Assembly: GCA_017470815.1 (NCBI GenBank)
Contig: JAFUXT010000017.1
Span: 1 to 64,000, forward strand
DNA: 64,000 nucleotides
Direction of reading: 5' to 3'
Source of the DNA: a bacterium
GTDB taxonomy: Bacteria > Cyanobacteriota > Vampirovibrionia > Gastranaerophilales > Gastranaerophilaceae
Shown here one piece after another: positions 10,001 through 17,663 of the stretch. A program made the translations under genes and the position numbers. The stretch's first letter is position 1, and each line of letters begins with the position of its first letter. Below the pieces are notes generated by a model. It was not told the origin of the DNA and did no database searches. It saw nothing but the letters and a program-made list of their open reading frames with translations.

Positions 10001-10342
10001 AGTAGTACTTTATTTTGGTATTATGTTCAAGTATATTCTAATGGTTTAGATTTGAAAGATTATGAAATCAAGAATTTCCCAATACCTAAACTTACAGATA
10101 ATGACATTCAAGAATTAGAGAATATTTATGAGCAATATTTAGAAGATATAGACAAAAACGCAATTACACATGAGGCAAAATCATATAATGTTGCAACATT
10201 CAAAGAATACAAAATAGTTAAATCATTTGATTATATAAGACAAATTGATGATATTGTCTGCAAACTCTATGGCTTAACAGACGAAGAAACCAACTACATC
10301 AAAAACTATGAAATCGAATACAGACTAAGGGATACGGAGTAA
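7052..10342 (+). CDS. Type IIG restriction-modification enzyme
   Basis: A single chain of about 1,096 residues joins nuclease, methyltransferase and specificity parts. Near the N-terminus RVDLSVKK and IFEFKS give a PD-(D/E)XK-type site (Asp74, Glu88, Lys90). The adenine methyltransferase core has motif I CDPAVGSGHF at about residue 516, a motif II-like LFGVDINPNSVQ near 590, and the catalytic motif IV NPPY near 752. The C-terminal 300 residues resemble TaqI/Eco57I-type target-recognition segments. It should cut unmethylated foreign DNA and modify the same site. The GTG start has AGGAG eight bases upstream; an alternative TTG at 7046 is too close to it. The next gene begins two bases after the stop. 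Confidence 0.88.
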   Translation: MAKSRFYNFLGSYNKAYKSKNIDEKDFNSFLKNLRDFFTELETVDKTNEELLKGVFNKHLLKNYTTLLNENRVDLSVKKDGKTQVIFEFKSPNNKTEMLQADSEDVNKKALQEAIWYFYNQDSKEISYNIKNVVITDTEHLFFFNPKQFCNKDLERICLQFRNNQVAYTDTKTLYDQIGAKIKDKCISFDYAEFDLIQYKSKILNNSLNDNDLRQLKYLYKALHPDFLLREYSPKDSNELNSKFYNELLYILGLKEEGKNQKKIVASDTKGTLRDRIAYDLNCNRFDDVINLIIVWLNRLLFLKLFESQLISFNDNNKTYAFLNFDKIPTFAKLNRLFFNVLGKPLDQRDEHEIPYLNSSLFERSELESKYGNISNLDSEITLPLCKGSILSKVKNYPQNPTLLKYLLDFLEAYSFSSNITENDDKKDIINSSVLGLIFEKLNGYKDGSFFTPAYITEYMAETSINNIVLQKFNKAFGEEKAPCNTIEDLKSLISYDVHIKERRDFYNEIIDSLKICDPAVGSGHFLVSVLNYIVALKSELGLLSVRNKVEIQNDSLVIYEQDGETQFEYKRNNQNSLTVQKAIFDEKRKIIENCLFGVDINPNSVQICCLRLWIELLKNTYYIGNTDEMQILPNIDINIKCGNSLVSAYEVKVGHCALESLDGRTAEAKSIKEYKNLVAEYKNTESKISKSDLKEQIKTIKNKIFPTRQLSLFEQNNNKGVYQNSMEWMIEFPELLDENGVFNGFDLIIGNPPYGVKLENQEKAFYKNNYNCSKSIKGKQKGSTNTYVVFIERGLQLLKEHSNLFYIVPMSITSSDECVPIQNIMEQTSEKIKISSYQERPTQIFDSACLRVSIIELYNTIKYNPNKAKFICNSIENTKLQRKRKTDNPNEMMKSLEFINSKDFNLYGRYAKIGEKIDLSILEKIFKNKKLENYCNDNGKPIYYRTTGGRYFKIITNHSTGSNKERGIGIDEKYTSAIGCILSSTLFWYYVQVYSNGLDLKDYEIKNFPIPKLTDNDIQELENIYEQYLEDIDKNAITHEAKSYNVATFKEYKIVKSFDYIRQIDDIVCKLYGLTDEETNYIKNYEIEYRLRDTE

Positions 10343-10344
10343 AA

Positions 10345-11757
10345 TTGAAAGAAATATCTAAAGAAACTTTAAAGGATTATAAAAAAAAATTTATAGAAAT
10401 CTTAGGTGAAAAATTTATATCACAAGCTGAAAATTATTCTATGCAAATGTTAAAAAAACGATTTGATAAGAGTCTATATCCTAAACACCCATTTTTTTAT
10501 TTTTGGCATCAGTATAATTTAGATATTTTATATACGGCTAGTCATGATATATTATATTATTCAAAACCAGTCAGGTATTTGTTTAATATATTAGATAATT
10601 TAGAAAAAATAAAATCTCTTGAAAATAATAATAGAATCATAAAAAAAATATTGAATAAATCTGATTTCTATTCAGCTGTTTTCGAAGCAGAAATAGCGGC
10701 AATATACATGCGTAACTATTCCGTACAAATAATTGATGATTCAATTAATGAAAAAAAATCTCCAGATTTATGTTTAATAGATAGTAATAGTAATAAAATA
10801 TATGTAGAGTGTAAGGCACTTCAAAATGTAAAATTAGACCTTATAAAAGTGCTAAGTAATATTTCTGACCAAACAAAAACTTTTTGTAAAAAATATAAAT
10901 TTTTAGCTAAAATATTAATTAAAACAAAAATTGGTTTTAATAAAAAAGACAATAATGCTATTTTATGTAAAATAAGACAAATTATAAGAAACAAACAATA
11001 TGGCAGGTTTGTTATTGATACATTACATGTTGAAATAACAATAGAAAGAGTTTTTTATAATATTGGATCTGTAAAATATCAAATAGATAGTAATACGGAG
11101 TTTGATAATACTATAAAAAAGGAAATTAAAAAAGCAAGTAAGCAATTATACAAAAATGAATTTAATATTTTACATTTACAGTTACCAATAAATGAAGGGT
11201 TGGATTTTGAGCAATATATCAATAGCCATTATGATAATATAAAAAAAATATTAGAAAATGACACATCTAATATTAATACATTAGTAATTTCAGATTTTTC
11301 TTGTAATACCATAAATTATTTAAATCAAGAAATTGAGCAAATACAGTATTTTATAATGCCCAATATTAATGCTGAAAAAAATATTAATTTTGATTTTAAA
11401 TATCCGTGTACATTGAATTGTGATAATATCCTTCCAGATATTGATAAAAGTTGTATAAAATCAAATATTACATTAAATATCGATTTTACACCAAATTATG
11501 CTTGGGGAGATATACCATGTGGAACTATTATACTTAATTCAGTTAGTTCTTCAGCTTTCACACAATTTAGAATTTGGAAATCACATGACAATTTTATTAC
11601 TTTCGAATTCGTACTGAATGGTAATCATGAAATATATAAAACAAAAAACACTAATATTATTGTTCCCTTTGTACGGAATGAATTAAATATTATAATTGAA
11701 GTTGAAAATATAAATATTTATATTAACAATAAAAAAATAAATTTGACAAATATTTAA
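10345..11757 (+). CDS. PD-(D/E)XK-like protein of unknown function
   Basis: 470 residues with no family I can name. A nuclease-like core is visible: FEAEIAAIYMRN (Glu114/Glu116), then SPDLCLID (Asp141), then KIYVECKA (Glu155, Lys157), the order expected for the PD-(D/E)XK fold. Residues 370-470 look beta-rich, possibly a carbohydrate-like or lectin-like sandwich. It starts with TTG after GGAG, two bases after the restriction-modification stop, so the two are almost certainly co-expressed. The gene is visibly richer in A and T than its neighbours (many AAT, AAA and ATA codons), suggesting separate acquisition. It could be an accessory nuclease or a second effector. Confidence 0.7.
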   Translation: MKEISKETLKDYKKKFIEILGEKFISQAENYSMQMLKKRFDKSLYPKHPFFYFWHQYNLDILYTASHDILYYSKPVRYLFNILDNLEKIKSLENNNRIIKKILNKSDFYSAVFEAEIAAIYMRNYSVQIIDDSINEKKSPDLCLIDSNSNKIYVECKALQNVKLDLIKVLSNISDQTKTFCKKYKFLAKILIKTKIGFNKKDNNAILCKIRQIIRNKQYGRFVIDTLHVEITIERVFYNIGSVKYQIDSNTEFDNTIKKEIKKASKQLYKNEFNILHLQLPINEGLDFEQYINSHYDNIKKILENDTSNINTLVISDFSCNTINYLNQEIEQIQYFIMPNINAEKNINFDFKYPCTLNCDNILPDIDKSCIKSNITLNIDFTPNYAWGDIPCGTIILNSVSSSAFTQFRIWKSHDNFITFEFVLNGNHEIYKTKNTNIIVPFVRNELNIIIEVENINIYINNKKINLTNI

Positions 11758-11921
11758 ATTCTTAATAAATACTTATTCCAAAACTGACCGATTGTCAGGC
11801 AGGCGTGGAATCTTTCAAAATCTGATTTAAACGGATGGTGGATTGTTCTGCAAGCGTCGGTGTAATCATACATGTCTTTAAATAGTTGTAATTGTTGAAA
11901 TAAAGGGTAATTGTAATACAT
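11754..11921 (-). CDS. Small hypothetical protein (55 aa)
   Basis: Begins at an ATG preceded by GAAAGGAAAATAAA and encodes 55 residues starting MYYNYPLFQQLQLF, with HHPFKSDFERFHACL in the middle. The composition is protein-like (aromatics, charged helix). It lies downstream of the 106-residue gene on the same strand and overlaps the last bases of the convergent PD-(D/E)XK gene. No known family is recognised. Confidence 0.5.
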   Translation of the reverse strand: MYYNYPLFQQLQLFKDMYDYTDACRTIHHPFKSDFERFHACLTIGQFWNKYLLRI

Positions 11922-11965
11922 TTTATTTTCCTTTCTTCTTATTTGGAGTGTTTACTAATATATAT

Positions 11966-12286
11966 TTATTGTTCATCCAATTTATGTTTTAATATTTCGG
12001 CTATCGCTTTATCCCGTTGTTTTATATTTTCATTTATTTCCATGTATTCTTCAACTTCTACTGTAACTTCAATAGCATTTTTTCTCTGTTTTTTAGATGG
12101 CATTGGATTTTTTTTGCCCGGAAACATCAAATCGTTCATAAGTTTTTTATAACAGTACAGTGCATCAGAATATTTTTCTTTATCCTCATTCTTATGTTTT
12201 AATACAAACTCCATACATTTTTCTATAAATGAGATTTTATCTTTGTTTGTAATAGGATTACTTGTTAGTTGTTGGTAAATGTTCAT
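11966..12286 (-). CDS. Hypothetical protein, basic and helical
   Basis: 106 residues, with GAGG nine bases before the ATG. Residues 17-50 are a charged helix (IEKCMEFVLKHKNEDKEKYSDA), followed by a basic patch (GKKNPMPSKKQRKN) and a coiled-coil-like acidic end. No domain is recognised. It is divergent from the DUF1016 nuclease and shares a regulatory palindrome with it, and it is followed by a 55-residue ORF. The context suggests a small partner or antitoxin-like gene, but there is no sequence proof. Confidence 0.6.
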   Translation of the reverse strand: MNIYQQLTSNPITNKDKISFIEKCMEFVLKHKNEDKEKYSDALYCYKKLMNDLMFPGKKNPMPSKKQRKNAIEVTVEVEEYMEINENIKQRDKAIAEILKHKLDEQ

Positions 12287-12345
12287 AAAAATTTCCTCAT
12301 GTCTGGTTAATATTACTACAAAGATAGCAAATTTTCTAAAATCTG

Positions 12346-12421
12346 TAAAGGTAGATTATACCTTTATTTTACAAAACTTTACTTATTAGTATGTAAGCGT
12401 ATTTATGCTAAAATAAAGGTA
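12346..12421. promoter_or_regulatory. TAAAGGTA operator-like palindrome, divergent promoter region
   Basis: TAAAGGTA and TACCTTTA form perfect 8-base arms around GATTA (12346-12366). A third copy of TAAAGGTA lies at 12414-12421, immediately before the ribosome-binding site of the nuclease gene. The region separates divergent genes, so one regulator could control both. Confidence 0.5.
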
Positions 12422-12434
12422 TTCGGAGGTATTC

Positions 12435-13442
12435 ATGGCAAATGAAGTTTCTAAAATATATAATGATATAGCAGAGTTACTTAATATTGCACGTGCTAAA
12501 GCATATCACACAGTTAACTCCATTATGGTTGAAACTTATTGGAAAATCGGTCAACGCATTGTAGAAGAAGAACAAGGCGGAGCTTCAAGAGCTGAATACG
12601 GGACAAAACTTATTGAGAATTTGTCAAAATATTTAACCGATACTTTCGGCAAAGGCTTTTCTGAAGCCAATTTGAAGAATATGCGTCAATTTTATCTGAC
12701 TTATCCTGAATTCGATACGCAGTGCGTAGCGAATTTATCATGGACAAATATTAGAACAATTATCAGAATTGACGATAAAAAAGAACGTGATTATTATTTT
12801 AAAGAATCCGCAGAACAAAACTGGACTTCAAGGCAACTTGAAAGAAACATCAAAAGCGGATATTATCACAGGATTTTATCTACACAAGAAAATTCAAGTA
12901 ATGAAGAAAAATGTCTGCCGGCTGTAATTGATACAAAAGAATTTATAAAAGATCCGTATGTTTTGGAGTTTCTTGATTTACCGGAAAATATTGAAGGCAA
13001 AGAAAGTGCTTTAGAATCAGCCTTAATTAGTAATTTACAAAAATTCCTGCTTGAACTTGGAAAAGGTTTTTGTTTTGTTGCTCGTCAATTTAGAATTAGC
13101 ACAGAAACTGACCATTTTTATGCTGATTTGGTATTTTATAACTATTTACTTAAGTGCTTTGTTGTTATTGACTTAAAAACGACAAAACTATCACACGCAG
13201 ACATTGGGCAAATGGATATGTATGTCAGAATGTTTGATGAATTAAAACGTGGAGCGGATGACAACCCGACTATTGGTATAATTATGTGTACAGATAAATC
13301 TGAAACTATGGTTAAATATTCCGTTCTTCAGGAAAGTCAGCAAATATTTGCAAGCAAATATAAAACGGTATTGCCGACAGAAGAAGAACTTGCAGATATG
13401 ATTTCTAAAGAAAATACAAAATTTTTATCGGATAATTTATAG
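12435..13442 (+). CDS. DUF1016/YhcG-type PD-(D/E)XK nuclease
   Basis: 335 residues matching the YhcG (DUF1016) family in layout. The N-terminal winged-helix-like domain has YWKIGQRIVEEEQGG and RAEYGTKLI, then SEANLKNMRQFY, then the SWTNIRTIIRIDD region typical of the family. The C-terminal nuclease domain has FYADLVFYN followed by FVVIDLKT, the D and D-x-K catalytic positions. Members are frequent on mobile islands near restriction systems, and some behave as defence nucleases. Here it follows a type IIG system and faces a small gene pair. GGAGG lies five bases before the ATG. Confidence 0.9.
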   Translation: MANEVSKIYNDIAELLNIARAKAYHTVNSIMVETYWKIGQRIVEEEQGGASRAEYGTKLIENLSKYLTDTFGKGFSEANLKNMRQFYLTYPEFDTQCVANLSWTNIRTIIRIDDKKERDYYFKESAEQNWTSRQLERNIKSGYYHRILSTQENSSNEEKCLPAVIDTKEFIKDPYVLEFLDLPENIEGKESALESALISNLQKFLLELGKGFCFVARQFRISTETDHFYADLVFYNYLLKCFVVIDLKTTKLSHADIGQMDMYVRMFDELKRGADDNPTIGIIMCTDKSETMVKYSVLQESQQIFASKYKTVLPTEEELADMISKENTKFLSDNL

Positions 13443-14377
13443 TTCTGTAATATTTCTTCGTAATAATTATGCAGATTTTAAACGAAAAATCAATAGTTTT
13501 CAGCTCTCAAAATTTTCAAAAATTTGCCTCTAACATAATGAGTGTATGACAAACTGCCTTTTGCATAATTATTATTAAAAGATATTAAGAAGATGTTCAG
13601 GGACTTGAAATGTGATTAAAATAGAGTTAAAGTGTTAATGTAAAAAATATTTTTTGAAAGTTGCAAATTCCAAAAATTTATAATCGAGAGTTTCGGGTTC
13701 GTTTCTCGTCTTCCCCACATAAAAGAGTCATACTAACTGTGATAATAGATCAAACTGCAAGTCTTGGTACAGCTTTTCTTAATCGCTATGATTGGCTTTG
13801 TGTTTGAGTTGTACCCGCTTCCCCGAGTCTGAGAGTTGGGGTTTTGAAAAGTCCGAAATGTCCGGTTATTAGGACGAAAAAGTTCGGTATCTTTCCATAA
13901 AATTTTATAGAATCGCTGTACATAGACACTGTAAACAATCACTTAAAATGATAATTCTCAGACACAAAATGAGAATGTCTCAAACTGTTAAACAAAAAGT
14001 CGGAAAAACTTCAAAAATTAGTGATATAAAATTCAAAACTCTCTGATAATCTACACTCTGATAATCTACAACAACACTGATAATCTACAGCCGTAATTAT
14101 TGCTATTATTTAATTATAGGTACTATTTATTTAATTTATCCTACTTTTCATGTCAAAACCGCGATACTTTGTATCAAAATCCGTGACACTCAATAGGTTA
14201 ATTAAATATTTTATTCAGTTGTCATACACAATTTAACTCTGTTTCAAGCACTTTTCAAGTGCATAAAGTAATAATTAAGCTCTTTTGTATCATTTCAACA
14301 CAATCTGGTTTTAAAATACATGGAAGTACAGTTCCAAAAGCATATTAAATTAATTTATTTTGGAACTAAGTATCTTA
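13443..14377. other. Gene-free 0.9 kb with a tRNA-like 3' remnant
   Basis: I find no convincing coding region on either strand; short ORFs have poor composition and no ribosome-binding site. At about 13686-13722 the + strand reads like the 3' part of a tRNA: a GTTCG T-loop core, then CTCGTCTTCCCCACA. It resembles the end of tRNA-Asp (CTCGTCGTTCCCGCCA). This could be an attachment-site remnant at the right edge of an inserted island. A triple short repeat lies at 14043-14089. Confidence 0.4.
14043..14089 (+). repeat. Three copies of CTGATAATCTACA
   Basis: Exact 13-base copies start at 14043, 14058 and 14077 (distances 15 and 19). They are in non-coding sequence upstream of the glycosylase stop codon. 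Function unknown. Confidence 0.6.
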
Positions 14378-14872
14378 TTATTTTGCTACAATTTTAGTCC
14401 ATTCTCTCATAAGAGTATCTAAACTATATCTGGCATTAGCGGGGCTTGTTGATGGCATTTTGAGGCAAGTGTATTTTTCTAATAAATCCGGAAAATATTT
14501 TTTAAATGCGGTATATGATTTATTTCCGTTTAAGCATATGGTCTCAATATTTGGATATGTTTTCAAAAGTTTTCTTATATCGTTTGGTTTTTCATTTTGT
14601 ATATCAGAATCCAGACTCCCTTCTCTTTTGCAGGACTTTATTGTGTCCCAAAGAGCAATATTGCTATTTAGAAGTATTTTTAATCTTGTTTTATAATCAA
14701 ATTTCGGCAATTGTTGTTCATTACAAATAGTGCTCATAACTTTCCAAAACCTGTTCTGCGGATGTGCATAATACTGTTGTTCTTCCAGTGATTTTACTCC
14801 TGGCATTGAACCAAGAATAAGAATTCTAGAATTATTATCTATTGATGGCTTAAAGCTTTTACAGTTATTCAT
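14378..14872 (-). CDS. DNA-deoxyinosine (hypoxanthine/uracil) glycosylase
   Basis: 164 residues of the uracil-DNA glycosylase superfamily, most like the hypoxanthine-DNA glycosylase group (family 6). The signature ILGSMPG is at residues 19-25 and HPQNRFW follows at 37-43. NIALWD sits near 71-76 and the late motif STSPAN at about 145. The enzyme would remove deaminated bases, starting base-excision repair. It lies beside the truncated integrase on the opposite strand, an island-type position. There is no visible damage, and length is normal. Confidence 0.88.
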   Translation of the reverse strand: MNNCKSFKPSIDNNSRILILGSMPGVKSLEEQQYYAHPQNRFWKVMSTICNEQQLPKFDYKTRLKILLNSNIALWDTIKSCKREGSLDSDIQNEKPNDIRKLLKTYPNIETICLNGNKSYTAFKKYFPDLLEKYTCLKMPSTSPANARYSLDTLMREWTKIVAK

Positions 14873-14902
14873 AAGAAAATATTAACATTAAAACACATAT
14901 AG

Positions 14903-15511
14903 ATGAGTAAAATGTTTAATTTAGCAATAGATAATGGTGAACTCACAGAAAATCCCGTAAGAAAAGCAGGAACATTGAGAGAAGATAATCATACCATAAG
15001 GTACTTAACCATTGAGGAAGAAAAAAGATTATTTGAAAGTATTGATAAAGTTGCCCCATATCTCAGACCTATTGTAACTATGGCATTACAGACAGGCATG
15101 AGGCGGGGTGAAATTTTCAATCTTAAATGGGCTAATATTAAGAATGGTTATATTGAGTTATTGGAAACTAAATCTGGTAAAATGAGAACTATTCCAATAT
15201 CATCAACTTTAGATAATGTATTAAAGAATATTCCCCGTAAATCTATATATGTTTTTATCAATCCTAAGACAAATAAACCTTACATAGATGTAAAGAAGTC
15301 TTGGAAGAATGTACTTGATAAAGCCAAAATATCAAACTTTAGATTTCATGATTTAAGACACACCGTAGCTACCCGTATGGTTGAAAAAGGTATAGATTTA
15401 CTTGTTGTAAGAGATATATTAGGACATTCTCTAATTTCAACGACAATGAGGTATGCACACCCAGTTACAGAGAGAAAACAGGCTGCAATCGATATATTGA
15501 ATAATTATTAG
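14903..15511 (+). pseudogene. Tyrosine recombinase, N-terminally truncated
   Basis: 202 residues containing the full catalytic set of a tyrosine integrase: Arg67 in TGMRRGE, Lys93, His149 and Arg152 in FHDLRH, His175 in GHS and Tyr184 in YAH. The arm-binding and most of the core-binding domain are missing. The first residues (SKMFNLAIDNGELTENP) are the last helix of that domain, and an in-frame TAG directly precedes the ATG. I therefore read it as the remnant of an integrase of about 350-400 residues. It probably mobilised the island to its left, which is now likely immobile. A terminator follows. Confidence 0.8.
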
Positions 15512-15540
15512 TTCACTTTTTTTATTATTTTTCTCTTCTT

Positions 15541-15570
15541 TGCCATTCCATAACGGAATGGCTTTTTTTA
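15541..15570 (+). terminator. Terminator after integrase remnant
   Basis: GCCATTCC and GGAATGGC form the stem around TAAC, followed by seven T. Confidence 0.85.
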
Positions 15571-15703
15571 TGTTTACCATGATATATGCACTTAAAGAAC
15601 AAGTTGATAGCTATATCAACCAAAGATTTGAGTTAATTATCTATTTAAATAGTATTTAATTCAAAAGAAAAAATGGACACATAATGGACATGGAATTAAA
15701 AAA

Positions 15704-15777
15704 TAGCTGGGGACAGATTCGAACTGTCGACCTTTCGGGTATGAGCCGAACGCTCTCACCAACTGAGCTACCCAGCC
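15704..15777 (-). tRNA. tRNA-Met (CAT), elongator type
   Basis: On the minus strand the acceptor GGCTGGG pairs with CCCAGCT (the outer pair is G-U). D-arm GCTC/GAGC, anticodon stem TTCGG/CCGAA with loop CTCATAC, and T-arm GACAG-TTCGAAT-CTGTC are all intact. The anticodon stem lacks the three G-C pairs of initiator tRNA. It could alternatively be the CAT-anticodon tRNA-Ile that is modified to lysidine. CCA is not encoded. Confidence 0.93.
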
Positions 15778-15813
15778 ATGTCATTTTTTTATTTAGTTGT
15801 CAATTTTTACTTG

Positions 15814-15864
15814 TGGCACTCACGGGTATGAGCCGTGCGCTCTCACCAGCTGAGCTACCTTGCC
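15814..15864 (-). pseudogene. Truncated tRNA-Met-like copy upstream of tRNA-Met
   Basis: Minus-strand sequence reproduces a tRNA 5' half: GGCAAGG, D-arm GCTC/GAGC, then anticodon stem CACGG/CCGTG with the same CTCATAC loop. It then stops without variable and T-arms. The 5' GGCA could pair with a downstream TGCC. It lies 36 bases upstream of the intact tRNA-Met. Between them is ATTGACAACTAAATA, a sequence also found beside the tRNA-Leu repeats. Confidence 0.7.
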
Positions 15865-15946
15865 ATAAATCTTTTCTGTTTACTTGTATGTCAATTCTGC
15901 CACAAACATCTTTTTTTATCAAGTATTTTTTGAATATTTGATTTTA

Positions 15947-15955
15947 TGTTATAAT
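15947..15955 (+). promoter_or_regulatory. Extended -10 box before thioesterase gene
   Basis: TGTTATAAT ends nine bases before the ATG at 15965, leaving room for only a few untranslated bases. No ribosome-binding site is present, so translation may be leaderless or nearly so. Confidence 0.6.
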
Positions 15956-15964
15956 TTCTTTGTT

Positions 15965-16387
15965 ATGAAACACACATTTGAACAAAAAGTATATTTCTCG
16001 GATACCGATAATTACGGTGTAGTTTGGCACGGTTCATATTTGCGCTGGATGGAAATGGGCAGAGTTGATTATTGTGCTCAGGAAGGTTATACCCTCAAAG
16101 AACTTGAAAAAATGGATATTTTGCTTCCTGTTTCAAGTATAAATATCAAATATAAAGCAAGTGCTAAATTAGAAGATATTGTAATTGTTGAAACGGAAAT
16201 ATCAAAATTTAACGGATTAACTGCAACTTTTAAACAGACAATTAAATCCAAAGAAACTAATCAGGTATTCATAACGGCAGAAGTTGTTATCGTTGCCGTC
16301 CATTCTGACGGAAAACTCTACCGCAGAATCCCTGAACCGCTTAATTCCATATTTGAAAAGGAAGTCAAATGTCAGGAACTCGTTTAA
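15965..16387 (+). CDS. Hotdog-fold acyl-CoA thioesterase (YbgC/FadM-like)
   Basis: 140 residues of the 4-hydroxybenzoyl-CoA thioesterase family. The active-site stretch is FSDTDNYGVVWHGSYLRW, with the conserved Asp and His-Gly positions. The central VSSINIKYKASAKLED and later FITAEVVIVAV match the beta-sheet of the fold. It would hydrolyse short or aromatic acyl-CoAs in the cytosol. The ATG at 15965 is chosen because the -10 box lies just before it and earlier residues do not belong to the family. The 3' end overlaps rluB by 19 bases, giving a thioesterase-rluB-coaE operon. Confidence 0.88.
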   Translation: MKHTFEQKVYFSDTDNYGVVWHGSYLRWMEMGRVDYCAQEGYTLKELEKMDILLPVSSINIKYKASAKLEDIVIVETEISKFNGLTATFKQTIKSKETNQVFITAEVVIVAVHSDGKLYRRIPEPLNSIFEKEVKCQELV

Positions 16388-17103
16388 ATAAATACATAGC
16401 ATCGAGCGGTCTTTGTTCTCGTCGTAAGGCGGATGAACTCATTGAGTCAGGTGTTGTTATGGTGAACGGGAAAATCATAACAGAACTTGGTTACAGCGTT
16501 GCGCCAAAAGACAAAGTTTTTGTAAATAAGCAACTTATACACCCTGTAAAACACGAATATTACAGATTTTATAAACCGGCAGGTTATATTACAACTTCTG
16601 ATGATGAAAAAGGGCGCAAAACGATTTATGATTTGCTTCCTGAAAAACTGCACAACTTAAAGCCTGTCGGCAGATTAGACAGAGAATCAACAGGACTTTT
16701 AATTCTGACAAATGACGGCGATTTAATTAATGAATTAACACACCCGAGTGCTAAAGTGCCAAAATTATACAGAGTAACAATAAACGGCAAAATTAACAAT
16801 AATGATATTGATACAATGTATAAAGGTATTGAAATTGAAGATGGCAAAAAGGCTTATGCTGAAGTCAGCGTGCTTGAAATTGATAACAGCCATACAACAA
16901 TGGAAATTTTGTTGTATCAGGGAATGAACAGACAAATCCGTAAAATGTTCGAGCATTTGGGATTTGATGTTGTATCGCTAAAGCGCATACAGCATGCAAC
17001 ATTAAATCTTGACGGACTTAAAAGAGGTGAATTTAAACCGATAAAACCTCAGCAGATTAAAGAGTTAAAAAATTTTTTAAACAGGATAGCGAATAAAAAA
17101 TGA
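16369..17103 (+). CDS. rluB: 23S rRNA pseudouridine synthase (RsuA/RluB family)
   Basis: 244 residues. An S4 RNA-binding domain occupies residues 3-50 (LNKYIASSGLCSRRKADELI), followed by a pseudouridine synthase domain. The catalytic Asp104 lies in GRLDRESTGLL. GMNRQIRKMFEHLG further on is also typical. The family isomerises a uridine in large (RluB) or small (RsuA) subunit rRNA; the exact site cannot be told from sequence alone, though the length favours RluB. It overlaps the thioesterase upstream and its stop overlaps the coaE start (ATGA). Confidence 0.9.
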   Translation: MSGTRLNKYIASSGLCSRRKADELIESGVVMVNGKIITELGYSVAPKDKVFVNKQLIHPVKHEYYRFYKPAGYITTSDDEKGRKTIYDLLPEKLHNLKPVGRLDRESTGLLILTNDGDLINELTHPSAKVPKLYRVTINGKINNNDIDTMYKGIEIEDGKKAYAEVSVLEIDNSHTTMEILLYQGMNRQIRKMFEHLGFDVVSLKRIQHATLNLDGLKRGEFKPIKPQQIKELKNFLNRIANKK

Positions 17104-17663
17104 TAAAATATGCCATAACAGGAAATATCGCAAGCGGTAAATCCGCAGTCGAAAATATACTCATAAAAAACGGTGAAACTGTGATTGATACCGACAAAAT
17201 TTCGCACGAATTGTTAGAGGGTAACAACGAAATTATTGAAACTTTTAAAGATTTTGATATTTTATCAGATGGCAAAATATCGAGAGAAAAATTGGGCAAA
17301 ATTGTATTTTCTGATAAATCATTAAAAAAGAAATTAGAAAATATTTTACATCCTCAAATTATAGAAAAAATCAATGAATTTTTTGAACAAAATCAGGATA
17401 AAGAAAGAGTTTTTGTATCAATACCGCTTTTGTTTGAGACCAAAACAGAGGGAATGTTTGACAAAATAATATTTATATATTGTGATGACAAAATAAGACT
17501 AAATCGTCTTATGGAGAGGGAAAATTATACGAAAGAATATGCAAAAAGCCGTATGAAATCCCAGCAAAATCAAGACGGAAAAGTCAAATATTCCGACATT
17601 GTAATATATAATGATTCAACGCCTGAAGAACTCGAAAGGCTTGTTAAGAAGTTAATCTTATAA
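17100..17663 (+). CDS. coaE: Dephospho-CoA kinase
   Basis: 187 residues with an N-terminal P-loop GNIASGKS (8-15), the DTDKISHELL substrate motif and a VSIPLLFET segment typical of CoaE. It phosphorylates dephospho-CoA in the last step of coenzyme A synthesis. The start overlaps the rluB stop by four bases. The end overlaps the convergent CHAP gene by 20 bases, and I see no terminator between them. Confidence 0.93.
   Translation: MIKYAITGNIASGKSAVENILIKNGETVIDTDKISHELLEGNNEIIETFKDFDILSDGKISREKLGKIVFSDKSLKKKLENILHPQIIEKINEFFEQNQDKERVFVSIPLLFETKTEGMFDKIIFIYCDDKIRLNRLMERENYTKEYAKSRMKSQQNQDGKVKYSDIVIYNDSTPEELERLVKKLIL

Noticed and set aside
13733-13942. 69-residue minus-strand ORF in the gene-free stretch
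   Set aside because: No ribosome-binding site, Ser/Asn/Arg-rich random-like composition, no domain.
6178-15777. Intact prophage
   Set aside because: No capsid, tail, terminase or lysis genes; only restriction, nuclease and repair genes with a truncated integrase.
15797-15802. TTGACA beside tRNA-Met and within the Leu repeats as -35 boxes
   Set aside because: The tRNA 5' ends lie only 8-19 bases downstream, leaving no place for a -10 and start site.
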